This document shows, piece after piece, positions 1 through 5,818 of a stretch of DNA of 9,455 nucleotides; within the stretch, counting starts at the first letter, position 1, and every line of letters starts with the position of its first letter. The notes below the pieces were generated by a model that was given only the letters and a program-made list of their open reading frames with translations, made no database searches and was not told the origin of the DNA. Source of the stretch: Caryophanales bacterium UBA6414 (GTDB taxonomy: Bacteria > Bacillota_I > Bacilli_A > RF39 > UBA660); NCBI GenBank assembly GCA_002438545.1, contig DJPK01000046.1:1-9455 (forward strand). Direction: 5' to 3'. Position numbers and translations under genes: made by a program.

Positions 1-32
1 AATATTTTTCACACACATCATAAACCTATAAA

Positions 33-389
33 TTATATTAGTACATATTCCCTTGATATTATTCTATTATCACTGCAATATTCAATAACATACTTATTAT
101 TTATTTTACATATAATTACACCTATAGTTTTATCTTGACTAATTTTCTTAATATTTATATCTATATAATTCATATATACCTCTATTTGTCCTATATATTC
201 TTTCTTTAATTCACATACTTTAAGTTCTACTACTACATAACAATTAAACTCTATATTAAATAGTAATAAATCTATATAATTATATCTATCTCCTAATTTT
301 ATTTTATATTCACTATCTATAAAACTAAAACCATTACCTAACTCCTTCATAAATGAAGAAATGTCTTCCAATATTAATCTTTGCAACAT
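33..389 (-). CDS. YhcG-type PD-(D/E)XK nuclease domain (C-terminal half of split gene)
   Basis: This is the nuclease domain of the YhcG/DUF1016 family. The catalytic pattern is visible: Asp40 in YNYIDLLLF, then Glu55-x-Lys57 in VVVELKV, followed by the conserved Gln68 in EYIGQIEVYMNYID and IGVIICK further on. The stretch FMKELGNGFSFID at about 13-25 is the family's characteristic entry to the nuclease fold. The open frame extends upstream of the first ATG to 425 and overlaps the stop of the DUF1016 half, so this ATG is probably an internal Met of an originally continuous protein. There is no convincing ribosome binding site in front of 389. As annotated, the fragment (118 residues) keeps all visible active-site residues. 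It could be made as a separate protein, but a frameshifted gene is more likely. Confidence 0.75.
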   Translation of the reverse strand: MLQRLILEDISSFMKELGNGFSFIDSEYKIKLGDRYNYIDLLLFNIEFNCYVVVELKVCELKKEYIGQIEVYMNYIDINIKKISQDKTIGVIICKINNKYVIEYCSDNRIISREYVLI

Positions 390-411
390 CTTCTCTGATA
401 TATCTTCATAA

Positions 412-915
412 TTATTTATTCTTAATTACTATTGGAACCTTAACAAAATCTACTACACTCTTTTTTTTACCATTAGTTAACTTATTTTTAGTTTCATCAT
501 CTAGTCTTTCATATTCATTAAATTTAATTCTTTCTTTCAAATGCCTTACTGATAGATTTTGTGTAACCGATATTTTTATATAATAATTTATTTTATCAAT
601 ACTATTTAAAGGAACTAATTCCCTATAATGGCTCCAAGTCAATTGGTGCCACAGTGTGGCACCTTTTTCAACTAAGATATAAAATTGCCTAAAACGTTTT
701 AAGTTTGATACTGTATATCCTTTCCCCAATTCATCTGTTAATTTTTTAGAATACCCCTTAATAATTCCCTCACCATAGCATTTGCCTGCTTCACTTAATA
801 TCTTTCCAACATTATAATAAGCATTTAAATCACTTCTATTTATAGAATAATTTTTAACTTTTCTATTTATTTCATTGCTTATTAATTCGTTCTTTATCTC
901 ATCATAATAATTCAT
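412..915 (-). CDS. DUF1016 N-terminal domain protein (N-terminal half of split YhcG-type nuclease)
   Basis: This encodes the helical DUF1016 N-terminal domain of YhcG-like proteins, 167 residues. The family signature is clear: NAYYNVGKILSEAGKCYGEG near residues 31-50, then GATLWHQLTWSHYREL at about 85-100, then NLSVRHLKERI and a KVPIVIKN stretch before the stop. The role of this domain is not established; it is thought to bind or position the C-terminal nuclease domain. The start is the ATG at 913-915, supported by GGGAG at 923-927 with a 7-base spacer; the longer frame would begin at a TTG at 942 with no ribosome binding site. The frame stops at TAA 412-414, where the next domain continues in another frame. 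A perfect GC-rich palindrome lies inside the gene at 645-663. Confidence 0.8.
   Translation of the reverse strand: MNYYDEIKNELISNEINRKVKNYSINRSDLNAYYNVGKILSEAGKCYGEGIIKGYSKKLTDELGKGYTVSNLKRFRQFYILVEKGATLWHQLTWSHYRELVPLNSIDKINYYIKISVTQNLSVRHLKERIKFNEYERLDDETKNKLTNGKKKSVVDFVKVPIVIKNK
415..417 (-). other. Probable single-base frameshift site
   Basis: Deleting one A of this AAA triplet would restore a continuous DUF1016-nuclease frame and remove the stop at 412-414. The run is only three bases, too short to be a typical slippage or phase-variation tract. The position is approximate: any net -1 (or +2) change between about 412 and 425 would have the same effect. Confidence 0.55.
645..668. repeat. 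Palindrome copy 1 (inside DUF1016 gene)
   Basis: GGTGCCACAGTGTGGCACC at 645-663 is a perfect 9-bp inverted repeat around a single base, followed on the plus strand by five T. On the minus strand it encodes the GATLWHQ part of the DUF1016 domain. It is one of four related palindromes at 645, 947, 995 and 1031, and stands out as a GC-rich island in AT-rich DNA. Confidence 0.85.
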
Positions 916-922
916 ACAAAAA

Positions 923-927
923 CTCCC
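923..927 (-). promoter_or_regulatory. Ribosome binding site deciding the DUF1016 start
   Basis: GGGAG lies 7 bases before the ATG at 913-915. Nothing similar precedes the in-frame TTG at 942, so the ATG is taken as the start. Confidence 0.6.
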
Positions 928-946
928 ATTTACAAGCTTCAATTAT

Positions 947-968
947 GTCGACAGTGTCGACGCTTTTT
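947..968. repeat. Palindrome copy 2
   Basis: GTCGACAGTGTCGAC at 947-961 forms a 6-bp stem with a 3-base loop and is followed by GC and five T on the plus strand. It shares the core ACAGTGTCG and the trailing T-run with the copies at 645 and 1031. It lies just upstream of the DUF1016 gene. Read on the minus strand it can encode KSVDTVD, similar in kind to the gene's own motif. Confidence 0.65.
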
Positions 969-994
969 AATAAATAATTACATTCTCATACAAT

Positions 995-1012
995 AGGTGC
1001 CCCAGTGTGGCA
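995..1012. repeat. Palindrome copy 3 (degenerate)
   Basis: AGGTGCCCCAGTGTGGCA matches copy 1 (GGTGCCACAGTGTGGCA) with one internal change, A to C, which breaks one stem pair. On the minus strand it reads as NATLGHLL, resembling the GATLWHQL of the gene. Confidence 0.65.
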
Positions 1013-1030
1013 TTTCTTAACCAAACAATT

Positions 1031-1054
1031 GGTGCGACACTGTCGCACCTTTTT
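1031..1054. repeat. Palindrome copy 4 with T-run
   Basis: GGTGCGACACTGTCGCACC at 1031-1049 is a perfect 9-bp inverted repeat around one base, followed by TTTTT at 1050-1054. The preceding CAATT is also shared with copy 1. On the minus strand it reads KGATVSHQL, close to the KGATLWHQL of the DUF1016 gene. It could terminate plus-strand transcripts, but no plus-strand gene is seen nearby. Confidence 0.75.
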
Positions 1055-1138
1055 ATCTAACAATATAAATACATCATATCAAACTATAATTACTATTTCA
1101 ACAAAAGTAACCCCAAGCAAACAACTTTATTACCCAGC

Positions 1139-1169
1139 AAAAAAGCATATAATCATCTAGACTATACAC
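1139..1169 (-). terminator. Rho-independent terminator after the coiled-coil gene
   Basis: On the minus strand, GTGTATAGTC (1169-1160) pairs with GATTATATGC (1154-1145) around the loop TAGAT, giving ten pairs including three G-U pairs. Six T follow directly at 1144-1139. It sits 12 bases after the TAA of the 549-residue protein gene. The stem is AT-rich, so strength is uncertain, but position and layout are right. Confidence 0.7.
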
Positions 1170-1181
1170 TTATAATTTATA

Positions 1182-2831
1182 TTATGATAAATAATTATCA
1201 GATACTAATGCTACATCTTTAGTATTATTAATTAAACCTAATGTAGGTAATACTAAATCCCTATTATCTTTAGCAATATCTTCTATTTTAGATAAGGTAT
1301 TAGTAGGTTTAACTGAACCTATCTTATCTATATCCGGCATTACTAATCCCATAGTATCATCTTTTACTTTCTTATTATCGTTCTCATACATATTATCATC
1401 TAAGAATGGATCAATATCTTTAAATATATCTTCTTCAGTCATTGGAACTTCTTTAGTAAGTATATTCTTCTTACTATCATCTTCCTCTTCTACTTTAGGT
1501 TCTTCTTCTAAGAATATATCATCTTTATCATTCTCAACTGTAATAATATTATCTTTATCTATATCTAAAGCTTCAACTACTCTTTTCATAACATCAATAG
1601 CTTGCATAGATACAACATCAGTATCAAAGTCAACAGCATCTTCAACTGCAATAACTTCATTATCTAAGTGTTTTATATCTTCAACCTTAGGTATTTCTTC
1701 CTCTACTACATCTTCTTCAGTATCTTCTACTTCTATAGTAGGTTTCTTATCAATATCAAATATATAATCAGATACTACATCTAATATTTCTTTATCACTA
1801 TTTCTCATAGTTAGTTCTTTTAAATCATTCTCATAACCATCTAAAGTTAATATTAAATTATCAATACTTTCTATAGTATACTTCTGTGCTTTAACAACAC
1901 CAAACTGATCACATACTATATCATAAAAACTACTTAATACATCAAAACTATCTATATCTAAGTCATTTCTAAGTACTAATCTTTCATTTAATAAATTAGT
2001 AATATTCTCTCTCTTACTAAATATATCTTTATATTCAGTCTTCTTATCAAGAACCATCTTATATAATTTTAATATATATATCTTTTCAACATCACTATAA
2101 TAATCTACTTTAGCATCTCTAACATAAGACTTATATTCATTCTTTTCATCTTCTCCAATACCAGAATTCTCTAAAGCATCATAAGAAGCAATAAAAGTAT
2201 CTAAAGTAGCTTTCTTATCTTTAGAACTTACATCTAAGTCCTCTAACTCTTTATCTATATCAGTATAACTTAACTTACCATAATATTCATCATCTAATAT
2301 TATCTTATTAAATTCATCTAATAAAGTATCTTCATACTTAACATTAAGAGCTTGATTTTCTGCATTTACTTTATACTTTTCATCTAACTCATCTTTACAT
2401 TCACTAATACGTTTATTAATATCATCTATCTTATCAACATTAGCTAAATATTCATCAATAATACTAAGTCTATTTTCATATAAAGATAATTCATCTTCAT
2501 CACTAATATCTTTTAAACCATCTAAATTATATAAAGTAATCTCTTTATAGTCATCTAAAAAGCACTTTCTATCATAAACTCTCTTTTTAATAAAATCTAT
2601 TAAATCTCTAAGTCTATCTTCTTCTTCTTTCAAGTTCTTAGTAGGATATTTCTTACTAGCTAGAATCTGTAAATATCTATTGTTATATATATCATCTACC
2701 CTTCTAGCAGTATCTTCAAATTGTAATAGTAAATCATCACGATTTTTAGAATTACCCAATATTAAACTAGTTCTTAATATTTTATACTTTTTTTCTAATA
2801 TATCATTAAAAGCACTACTTCCACTTATCAT
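1182..2831 (-). CDS. Acidic coiled-coil cytoplasmic protein, function unknown
   Basis: A 549-residue protein that I do not recognise. There is no signal peptide, no membrane segment and no tryptophan. Residues about 1-360 are dense in charged, helix-forming sequence with many Leu/Ile heptad-like positions, so long coiled coils are likely. Residues about 361-500 are very acidic and probably disordered, with loosely repeated elements (EEEIPKVEDI at 378-387, EEEPKVEEED at 442-451). A mixed tail (about 500-549) ends DNYLS. The start is secure: ATG at 2829-2831 with AGAGGTGG a few bases upstream. It has its own consensus promoter and a terminator, so it can be expressed separately from the ATPase operon whose last gene ends 64 bases upstream. 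A structural or adaptor partner of the rotary motor is possible from position alone; cell-division or cytoskeletal scaffolding is an equally open alternative. Confidence 0.85.
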   Translation of the reverse strand: MISGSSAFNDILEKKYKILRTSLILGNSKNRDDLLLQFEDTARRVDDIYNNRYLQILASKKYPTKNLKEEEDRLRDLIDFIKKRVYDRKCFLDDYKEITLYNLDGLKDISDEDELSLYENRLSIIDEYLANVDKIDDINKRISECKDELDEKYKVNAENQALNVKYEDTLLDEFNKIILDDEYYGKLSYTDIDKELEDLDVSSKDKKATLDTFIASYDALENSGIGEDEKNEYKSYVRDAKVDYYSDVEKIYILKLYKMVLDKKTEYKDIFSKRENITNLLNERLVLRNDLDIDSFDVLSSFYDIVCDQFGVVKAQKYTIESIDNLILTLDGYENDLKELTMRNSDKEILDVVSDYIFDIDKKPTIEVEDTEEDVVEEEIPKVEDIKHLDNEVIAVEDAVDFDTDVVSMQAIDVMKRVVEALDIDKDNIITVENDKDDIFLEEEPKVEEEDDSKKNILTKEVPMTEEDIFKDIDPFLDDNMYENDNKKVKDDTMGLVMPDIDKIGSVKPTNTLSKIEDIAKDNRDLVLPTLGLINNTKDVALVSDNYLS

Positions 2832-2851
2832 TATATCCCACCTCTATTATA

Positions 2852-2880
2852 AGTATATATTTTATCAAAAATATTGTCAA
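2852..2880 (-). promoter_or_regulatory. Sigma-A-type promoter of the coiled-coil gene
   Basis: On the minus strand there is a perfect -35 box TTGACA (2880-2875), a 17-base spacer and the -10 box TATACT (2857-2852). Transcription would start near 2845, leaving a very short leader of about 14 bases that carries the AGAGGTGG ribosome binding site. A second TATAAT at 2851-2846 is 23 bases from the -35 box, too far for the same pair. The promoter lies right behind the gamma gene stop, so this gene is not solely dependent on the ATPase operon. Confidence 0.75.
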
Positions 2881-2895
2881 TAATATAACTTTTCT

Positions 2896-3660
2896 TTACA
2901 TAATCTTTTTAAAGTTTTCTACACTCTTCTTTACACTTATTTCTTTCTTTCTCTTATTCTCTAATAATCTATCTTCTTCTTCTTTTTCTTCTATCTTATC
3001 TAATGCTGAACTAGTAATCTGACTTCTTAAAACGTTCTCCGCTGCTTCCGAAATACTTTCACACATAATTATTTGGTAGCACATATAAAATCCCATTAAA
3101 CTAGCTAAAACTTTACTAATATCTGTCTCTGTAATAAAGTCTTCTCCTTCGTATAACTCCCCTTCTAACTTTACTGGAAATAATTGTAATTTAACAAAGC
3201 CAAAACTAGTAGAAGAATAGTAATGATTATAATATACATTAACTTCACTATATAAATTACTAACAACACCATTTCTTAAGATATTCTCTATCTCACCAAA
3301 TCTCGTATAAAACTCATCTTTATGTATCTTAAGTAAAGTTAAATCATCACTAAATATTATCTTCTTACCAATAATAATCTTATAACAATCTTTATCTTCT
3401 CTTAAACTTCTATTAATCTCACTATTAAAGTTACCACAAAAACCATAATCATTAGCAATATATATATTTAATTTAGGTTTACTAGGATCAGCCTTTAAAC
3501 TCTTCTTATCTAAAACAATATTCTTATTATAAATAATTCTAGATAAAATACTAGTAACTTCATCCCCAACATTCCTATACTTAGAGGCCTTCTTAATAGC
3601 CTTATCAACATTTAATAACGCGTTAAAATTCATAACCTTAACAACATTCTTAACTCTCAT
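2896..3660 (-). CDS. F1-ATPase gamma-subunit homologue (central rotor shaft)
   Basis: Gamma is the rotating shaft inside the alpha-beta ring. Family features are present in the right order in 254 residues (usual length about 285). An N-terminal helix with the basic pattern KAIKKASKYRN lies at 20-30. IANDYGFCGNFN at 68-79 corresponds to the SDRGLCGxxN motif of gamma. VYYNHYYSS is at 142-150 and LQLFPV at 158-163. A long C-terminal helix runs from about 183 to 254 and ends in NKRKKEISVKKSVENFKKI, which parallels the family's NRARQAxITxEI. The last turns are more lysine-rich than usual. The start ATG at 3658-3660 has AGGTGAT just upstream. It is the last gene of the operon, 8 bases after the membrane-protein gene, whereas canonical gamma sits between alpha and beta. 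The divergence suggests a specialised ATPase, but the rotor role is well supported. Confidence 0.85.
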   Translation of the reverse strand: MRVKNVVKVMNFNALLNVDKAIKKASKYRNVGDEVTSILSRIIYNKNIVLDKKSLKADPSKPKLNIYIANDYGFCGNFNSEINRSLREDKDCYKIIIGKKIIFSDDLTLLKIHKDEFYTRFGEIENILRNGVVSNLYSEVNVYYNHYYSSTSFGFVKLQLFPVKLEGELYEGEDFITETDISKVLASLMGFYMCYQIIMCESISEAAENVLRSQITSSALDKIEEKEEEDRLLENKRKKEISVKKSVENFKKIM

Positions 3661-3668
3661 AACATCAC

Positions 3669-4202
3669 CTATAATTTCTTATATTGCTTCTTAACTAAAT
3701 ACTTATTCTTAGTAATAACCTCATTTAACCATTTAAAAGTAATATATAATAAATATAAAAATACAAAGATAATAACAAAAGCTAATATAACTAACAAATA
3801 TATACTACTATCTTTCATAAAGTAATTATATACATAATTAGCTAGAAATACACACAAACAATTAATTCCATTAAATACTATATTAATGAATATTCTATTA
3901 TATTGTTTACTAATTATCGTCGCCATAATAACTAATACATAAGATACTCCAACATAAAGCCAATTTATACCAACAAAACTAATCATTAACCAAGCTAAAA
4001 ATATAAAATTTAAAGTAATCATACTAAATGCAATAATTGAACCATTATCCATTCCTAAAAATAAACCATAAAATCTAACTTTATTACTATTAACATCATA
4101 TTTCTTTAAAGATATCTTAAAATAAATAAATAACGCTAATAAGAAGACAACAGCAATTGCCGCAAATACAATAAAATTACTTAAAATATCAACACTATTC
4201 AT
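3669..4202 (-). CDS. Five-helix membrane protein of the ATPase operon, unrecognised
   Basis: A 177-residue integral membrane protein with about five hydrophobic helices (near residues 9-28, 55-77, 80-97, 103-127 and 133-157) and a basic tail ending KKQYKKL. It is locked inside the ATPase operon: its ATG directly follows the epsilon stop (TAATATG), and gamma follows 8 bases later. The operon lacks a subunit a, and this is the only polytopic candidate. However, the conserved membrane-embedded arginine of subunit a and its surrounding motif are not visible; the only nearby Arg is in a loop (SKQYNRIF). It may anchor or receive the motor in the membrane. The ATG at 4200-4202 is chosen because AAGAGGG at 4208-4214 precedes it; the in-frame TTG at 4217 has no binding site. 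Confidence 0.8.
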   Translation of the reverse strand: MNSVDILSNFIVFAAIAVVFLLALFIYFKISLKKYDVNSNKVRFYGLFLGMDNGSIIAFSMITLNFIFLAWLMISFVGINWLYVGVSYVLVIMATIISKQYNRIFINIVFNGINCLCVFLANYVYNYFMKDSSIYLLVILAFVIIFVFLYLLYITFKWLNEVITKNKYLVKKQYKKL

Positions 4203-4203
4203 A

Positions 4204-4458
4204 TTAACCCTCTTCAATCATTAAATTAAATACATTATGACTATTCATATAAAAAGCCTTTATCTTAGAGTATGATATATCTACATCATCACCCTTAATA
4301 TCTATACTACCTTCAACTTCTCCTATAATAGGTAAATAATCTTTCATAATTAATAAATTATAATCTTTACTAATAACTCTAATAAACTTAACATCTTCAT
4401 ATTCAACTAGACCACTCTCTAAATTAAATATTCTAACCTTAATACCTTTACTATTCAT
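4204..4458 (-). CDS. F1-ATPase epsilon-like subunit, beta-sandwich domain only
   Basis: An 84-residue protein that follows beta exactly where epsilon sits in normal operons. The pattern IKVRIFNLESGLVEYEDVKF at 6-25, then LLIMKDYLPIIGEVEG at 35-50, matches the N-terminal beta-sandwich of epsilon (family pattern: xVxTPxGxVYEDxVxxV, then GxLGILPxHxPLV). That domain grips gamma and the c ring. The protein ends where the two C-terminal helices should begin; bacterial epsilon is usually about 130-140 residues. Those helices inhibit ATP hydrolysis in many bacterial F1 enzymes, so their absence fits an enzyme dedicated to hydrolysis. The gene overlaps the end of beta by 8 bases (ATGAATAG), suggesting translational coupling. 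Similarity is weak outside these patterns, so the call leans on both sequence and position. Confidence 0.75.
   Translation of the reverse strand: MNSKGIKVRIFNLESGLVEYEDVKFIRVISKDYNLLIMKDYLPIIGEVEGSIDIKGDDVDISYSKIKAFYMNSHNVFNLMIEEG
4208..4214 (-). promoter_or_regulatory. Ribosome binding site deciding the membrane-protein start
   Basis: AAGAGGG lies 5 bases before the ATG at 4200-4202, inside the end of the epsilon gene. It would be coding if the upstream TTG (4217) were used, so the ATG is preferred. Confidence 0.65.
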
Positions 4459-5800
4459 GATATTTACCTATAAATAAGAACTTACTCTCATCAACATCAT
4501 CATATTTACCACTTAATATATTTTCAACATCTATTAAAATATCTTCTATCTTAACAAATTCACCCTTAATGTTTGTATAAGCTTCCGCTACAAACATTGG
4601 TTGTGAAAAATAATATCTAAGTTTTCTTGAACGATAGAATATTTTCTTATCTTCTTCACTTAATTCTTCAATACCTAAAATAGCAATAATTTCTTCTAAT
4701 TCTTCATATCTAGTTAAATATCTAAGTACCTCCTCTATTAACTTAAAGTGTCTTTTTCCAATTTTTTCAACATCAACTAACTTAGAAGTAGATTTAAACA
4801 CATTAATAGCTGGATATAAACCTAATTCAGCAATCTTTCTATCTAGAACTATTTGTCCATCCATATAAGAAGTAATAGTAGATACCGCTTCATCATTATA
4901 ATCATCAGCTGGTATATAAATAGCTTGGAATGAAGTAATTGAACCATTATCTGTTGAAGAAATTCTCTCCTCTACCTTGCTAATCTCATTAGCCATATCA
5001 GCCGGATATCCATTCTCAATAAGTAGTTGCTTTAACTCAGTAGCAATTTCACTCTTAGCCTGAATAAAACGATATATATTATCGATAAATAGTAATACAT
5101 CCTTTTTCTTTTCATCACGTAAATACTCAGCTAAAGTTAACCCTGAATAAACACTTTTACTTCTTGATACTGGATTATCACCCATTTGACCAAAAACCAT
5201 ACTCATCTTACCTAATAAATTAGAAGATAACATATCATCATATAATTCTCGACCTTCTCTTGATCTTTCACCTACTCCAGCAAATACCGCATGCGCATTA
5301 ATAGAAGAATAAACATTATGAATTAACTCTTTAATAAGTACTGTTTTCCCAACACCAGCACCTCCAAGAAGACCCATCTTAAAACCTTTTTGTAATGGAG
5401 CAAAAAAGTCAATAACCTTAATACCAGTCCATAAAATATCACTATTAACATTAAGTTTACTTAAAGATACTGTCTCATTATTAATATTTCTCTTCTTAGA
5501 ACTAACTATCTCTTTACCATCAATAGGATCCCCATAAGAATTAAATACCCTACCAAGTATCTTATCAGAATACTCAATCTCAATACCATTATTCTTTTTA
5601 ACTACTTCACTACCTTTTTTAAGTCCTCTAGAAGTCCCTAAACTAATACAAGTAGCACTAATATTATTAACATTAACTACCTCAAAAAGATATTCATCAT
5701 CATCCTTAACTTTAAGAATATCTCCTAACTTAACATCAATATCACTAAGAATAACTTCAACACTAATATCAAATATTGAAATAATTTTACCAACTACCAT
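4451..5800 (-). CDS. F-type ATPase beta subunit (catalytic)
   Basis: Catalytic nucleotide-binding subunit, 449 residues from the chosen start (usual about 465-480). Positions are counted from that start. Walker A GGAGVGKT is at 146-153, with GVGERSREGRELYDDM at about 175-190 holding the catalytic Glu. Walker B VLLFIDNIYRF is at 235-245. SITSFQAIYIPADDYND is at 287-303, AELGLYPAINVFKSTSK at about 324-340, and EELSEED at 378-384 is the DELSEED-type lever touching gamma. FSQPMFVAEAYT is near 398-409. All hydrolysis residues seem intact. The usual NEPPGAR segment is changed to GDNPVSR at about 208-214, keeping the Arg. ATG 5798-5800 is preferred to the ATG at 5815 because GGAGAGG at 5807-5813 gives it a good ribosome binding site. 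Confidence 0.93.
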   Translation of the reverse strand: MVVGKIISIFDISVEVILSDIDVKLGDILKVKDDDEYLFEVVNVNNISATCISLGTSRGLKKGSEVVKKNNGIEIEYSDKILGRVFNSYGDPIDGKEIVSSKKRNINNETVSLSKLNVNSDILWTGIKVIDFFAPLQKGFKMGLLGGAGVGKTVLIKELIHNVYSSINAHAVFAGVGERSREGRELYDDMLSSNLLGKMSMVFGQMGDNPVSRSKSVYSGLTLAEYLRDEKKKDVLLFIDNIYRFIQAKSEIATELKQLLIENGYPADMANEISKVEERISSTDNGSITSFQAIYIPADDYNDEAVSTITSYMDGQIVLDRKIAELGLYPAINVFKSTSKLVDVEKIGKRHFKLIEEVLRYLTRYEELEEIIAILGIEELSEEDKKIFYRSRKLRYYFSQPMFVAEAYTNIKGEFVKIEDILIDVENILSGKYDDVDESKFLFIGKYHE

Positions 5801-5806
5801 TTTTAT

Positions 5807-5813
5807 CCTCTCC
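5807..5813 (-). promoter_or_regulatory. Ribosome binding site deciding the beta start
   Basis: GGAGAGG lies 6 bases before the ATG at 5798-5800. If the in-frame ATG at 5815 were used this stretch would be coding and that ATG would have no binding site of its own. Confidence 0.65.
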
Positions 5814-5818
5814 ATTAT

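Larger units (their letters stand above)
33..915 (-). pseudogene. Frameshifted YhcG/DUF1016-type PD-(D/E)XK nuclease gene (whole locus)
   Basis: Two adjacent reading frames together make one YhcG-family protein: an N-terminal DUF1016 helical domain (412-915) and a C-terminal PD-(D/E)XK nuclease domain (33-425). The first frame ends at TAA 412-414. The second frame is open from 425 and reads NNYEDISEK just before its first ATG, which is how the linker of intact relatives would continue. Removing one A from the AAA at 415-417 would join the frames as AAG AAT AAT AAT TAT GAA and give about 293 residues, shorter than E. coli YhcG (about 375). Family members are predicted nucleases often found in accessory DNA. 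A sequencing error, a real inactivating mutation, or two cooperating half-proteins are all possible. The locus lies after the terminator of the preceding gene and is probably transcribed independently; no clear promoter was seen. Confidence 0.75.

Noticed and set aside
353..583. Plus-strand open frame of 76 codons
   Set aside because: It lies opposite the two halves of the nuclease gene, has no ribosome binding site and no recognisable protein pattern; it is an antisense shadow.
916..1030. Promoter for the nuclease gene
   Set aside because: Several A/T-rich boxes exist, but no -35/-10 pair with good match and spacing could be picked.
1031..1054. Hairpin plus T-run as the terminator of the coiled-coil gene
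   Set aside because: The T-run follows the hairpin only on the plus strand, while the gene is on the minus strand; a properly oriented hairpin is at 1139-1169.
645..1054. The four palindromes as a CRISPR array
   Set aside because: The spacing is irregular (about 35, 50 and 300 bases), copies vary in sequence, and one lies inside a gene; no cas gene is present.
2846..2851. TATAAT as the -10 box of the coiled-coil gene
   Set aside because: It is 23 bases from the -35 box, too far; TATACT at 2852-2857 has the optimal 17-base spacing.
2680..2883. Plus-strand open frame of 67 codons
   Set aside because: It is antisense to the start and promoter of the coiled-coil gene, and its sequence is what low-complexity AT-rich antisense DNA gives.
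2881..2895. Terminator after the gamma gene
   Set aside because: Only a weak A/T-only pairing of about five bases is possible, so some read-through into the coiled-coil gene is likely.
3669..4202. Membrane protein as ATP synthase subunit a
   Set aside because: The size is small and the conserved membrane Arg with its motif is missing; membrane helices alone do not justify the name.
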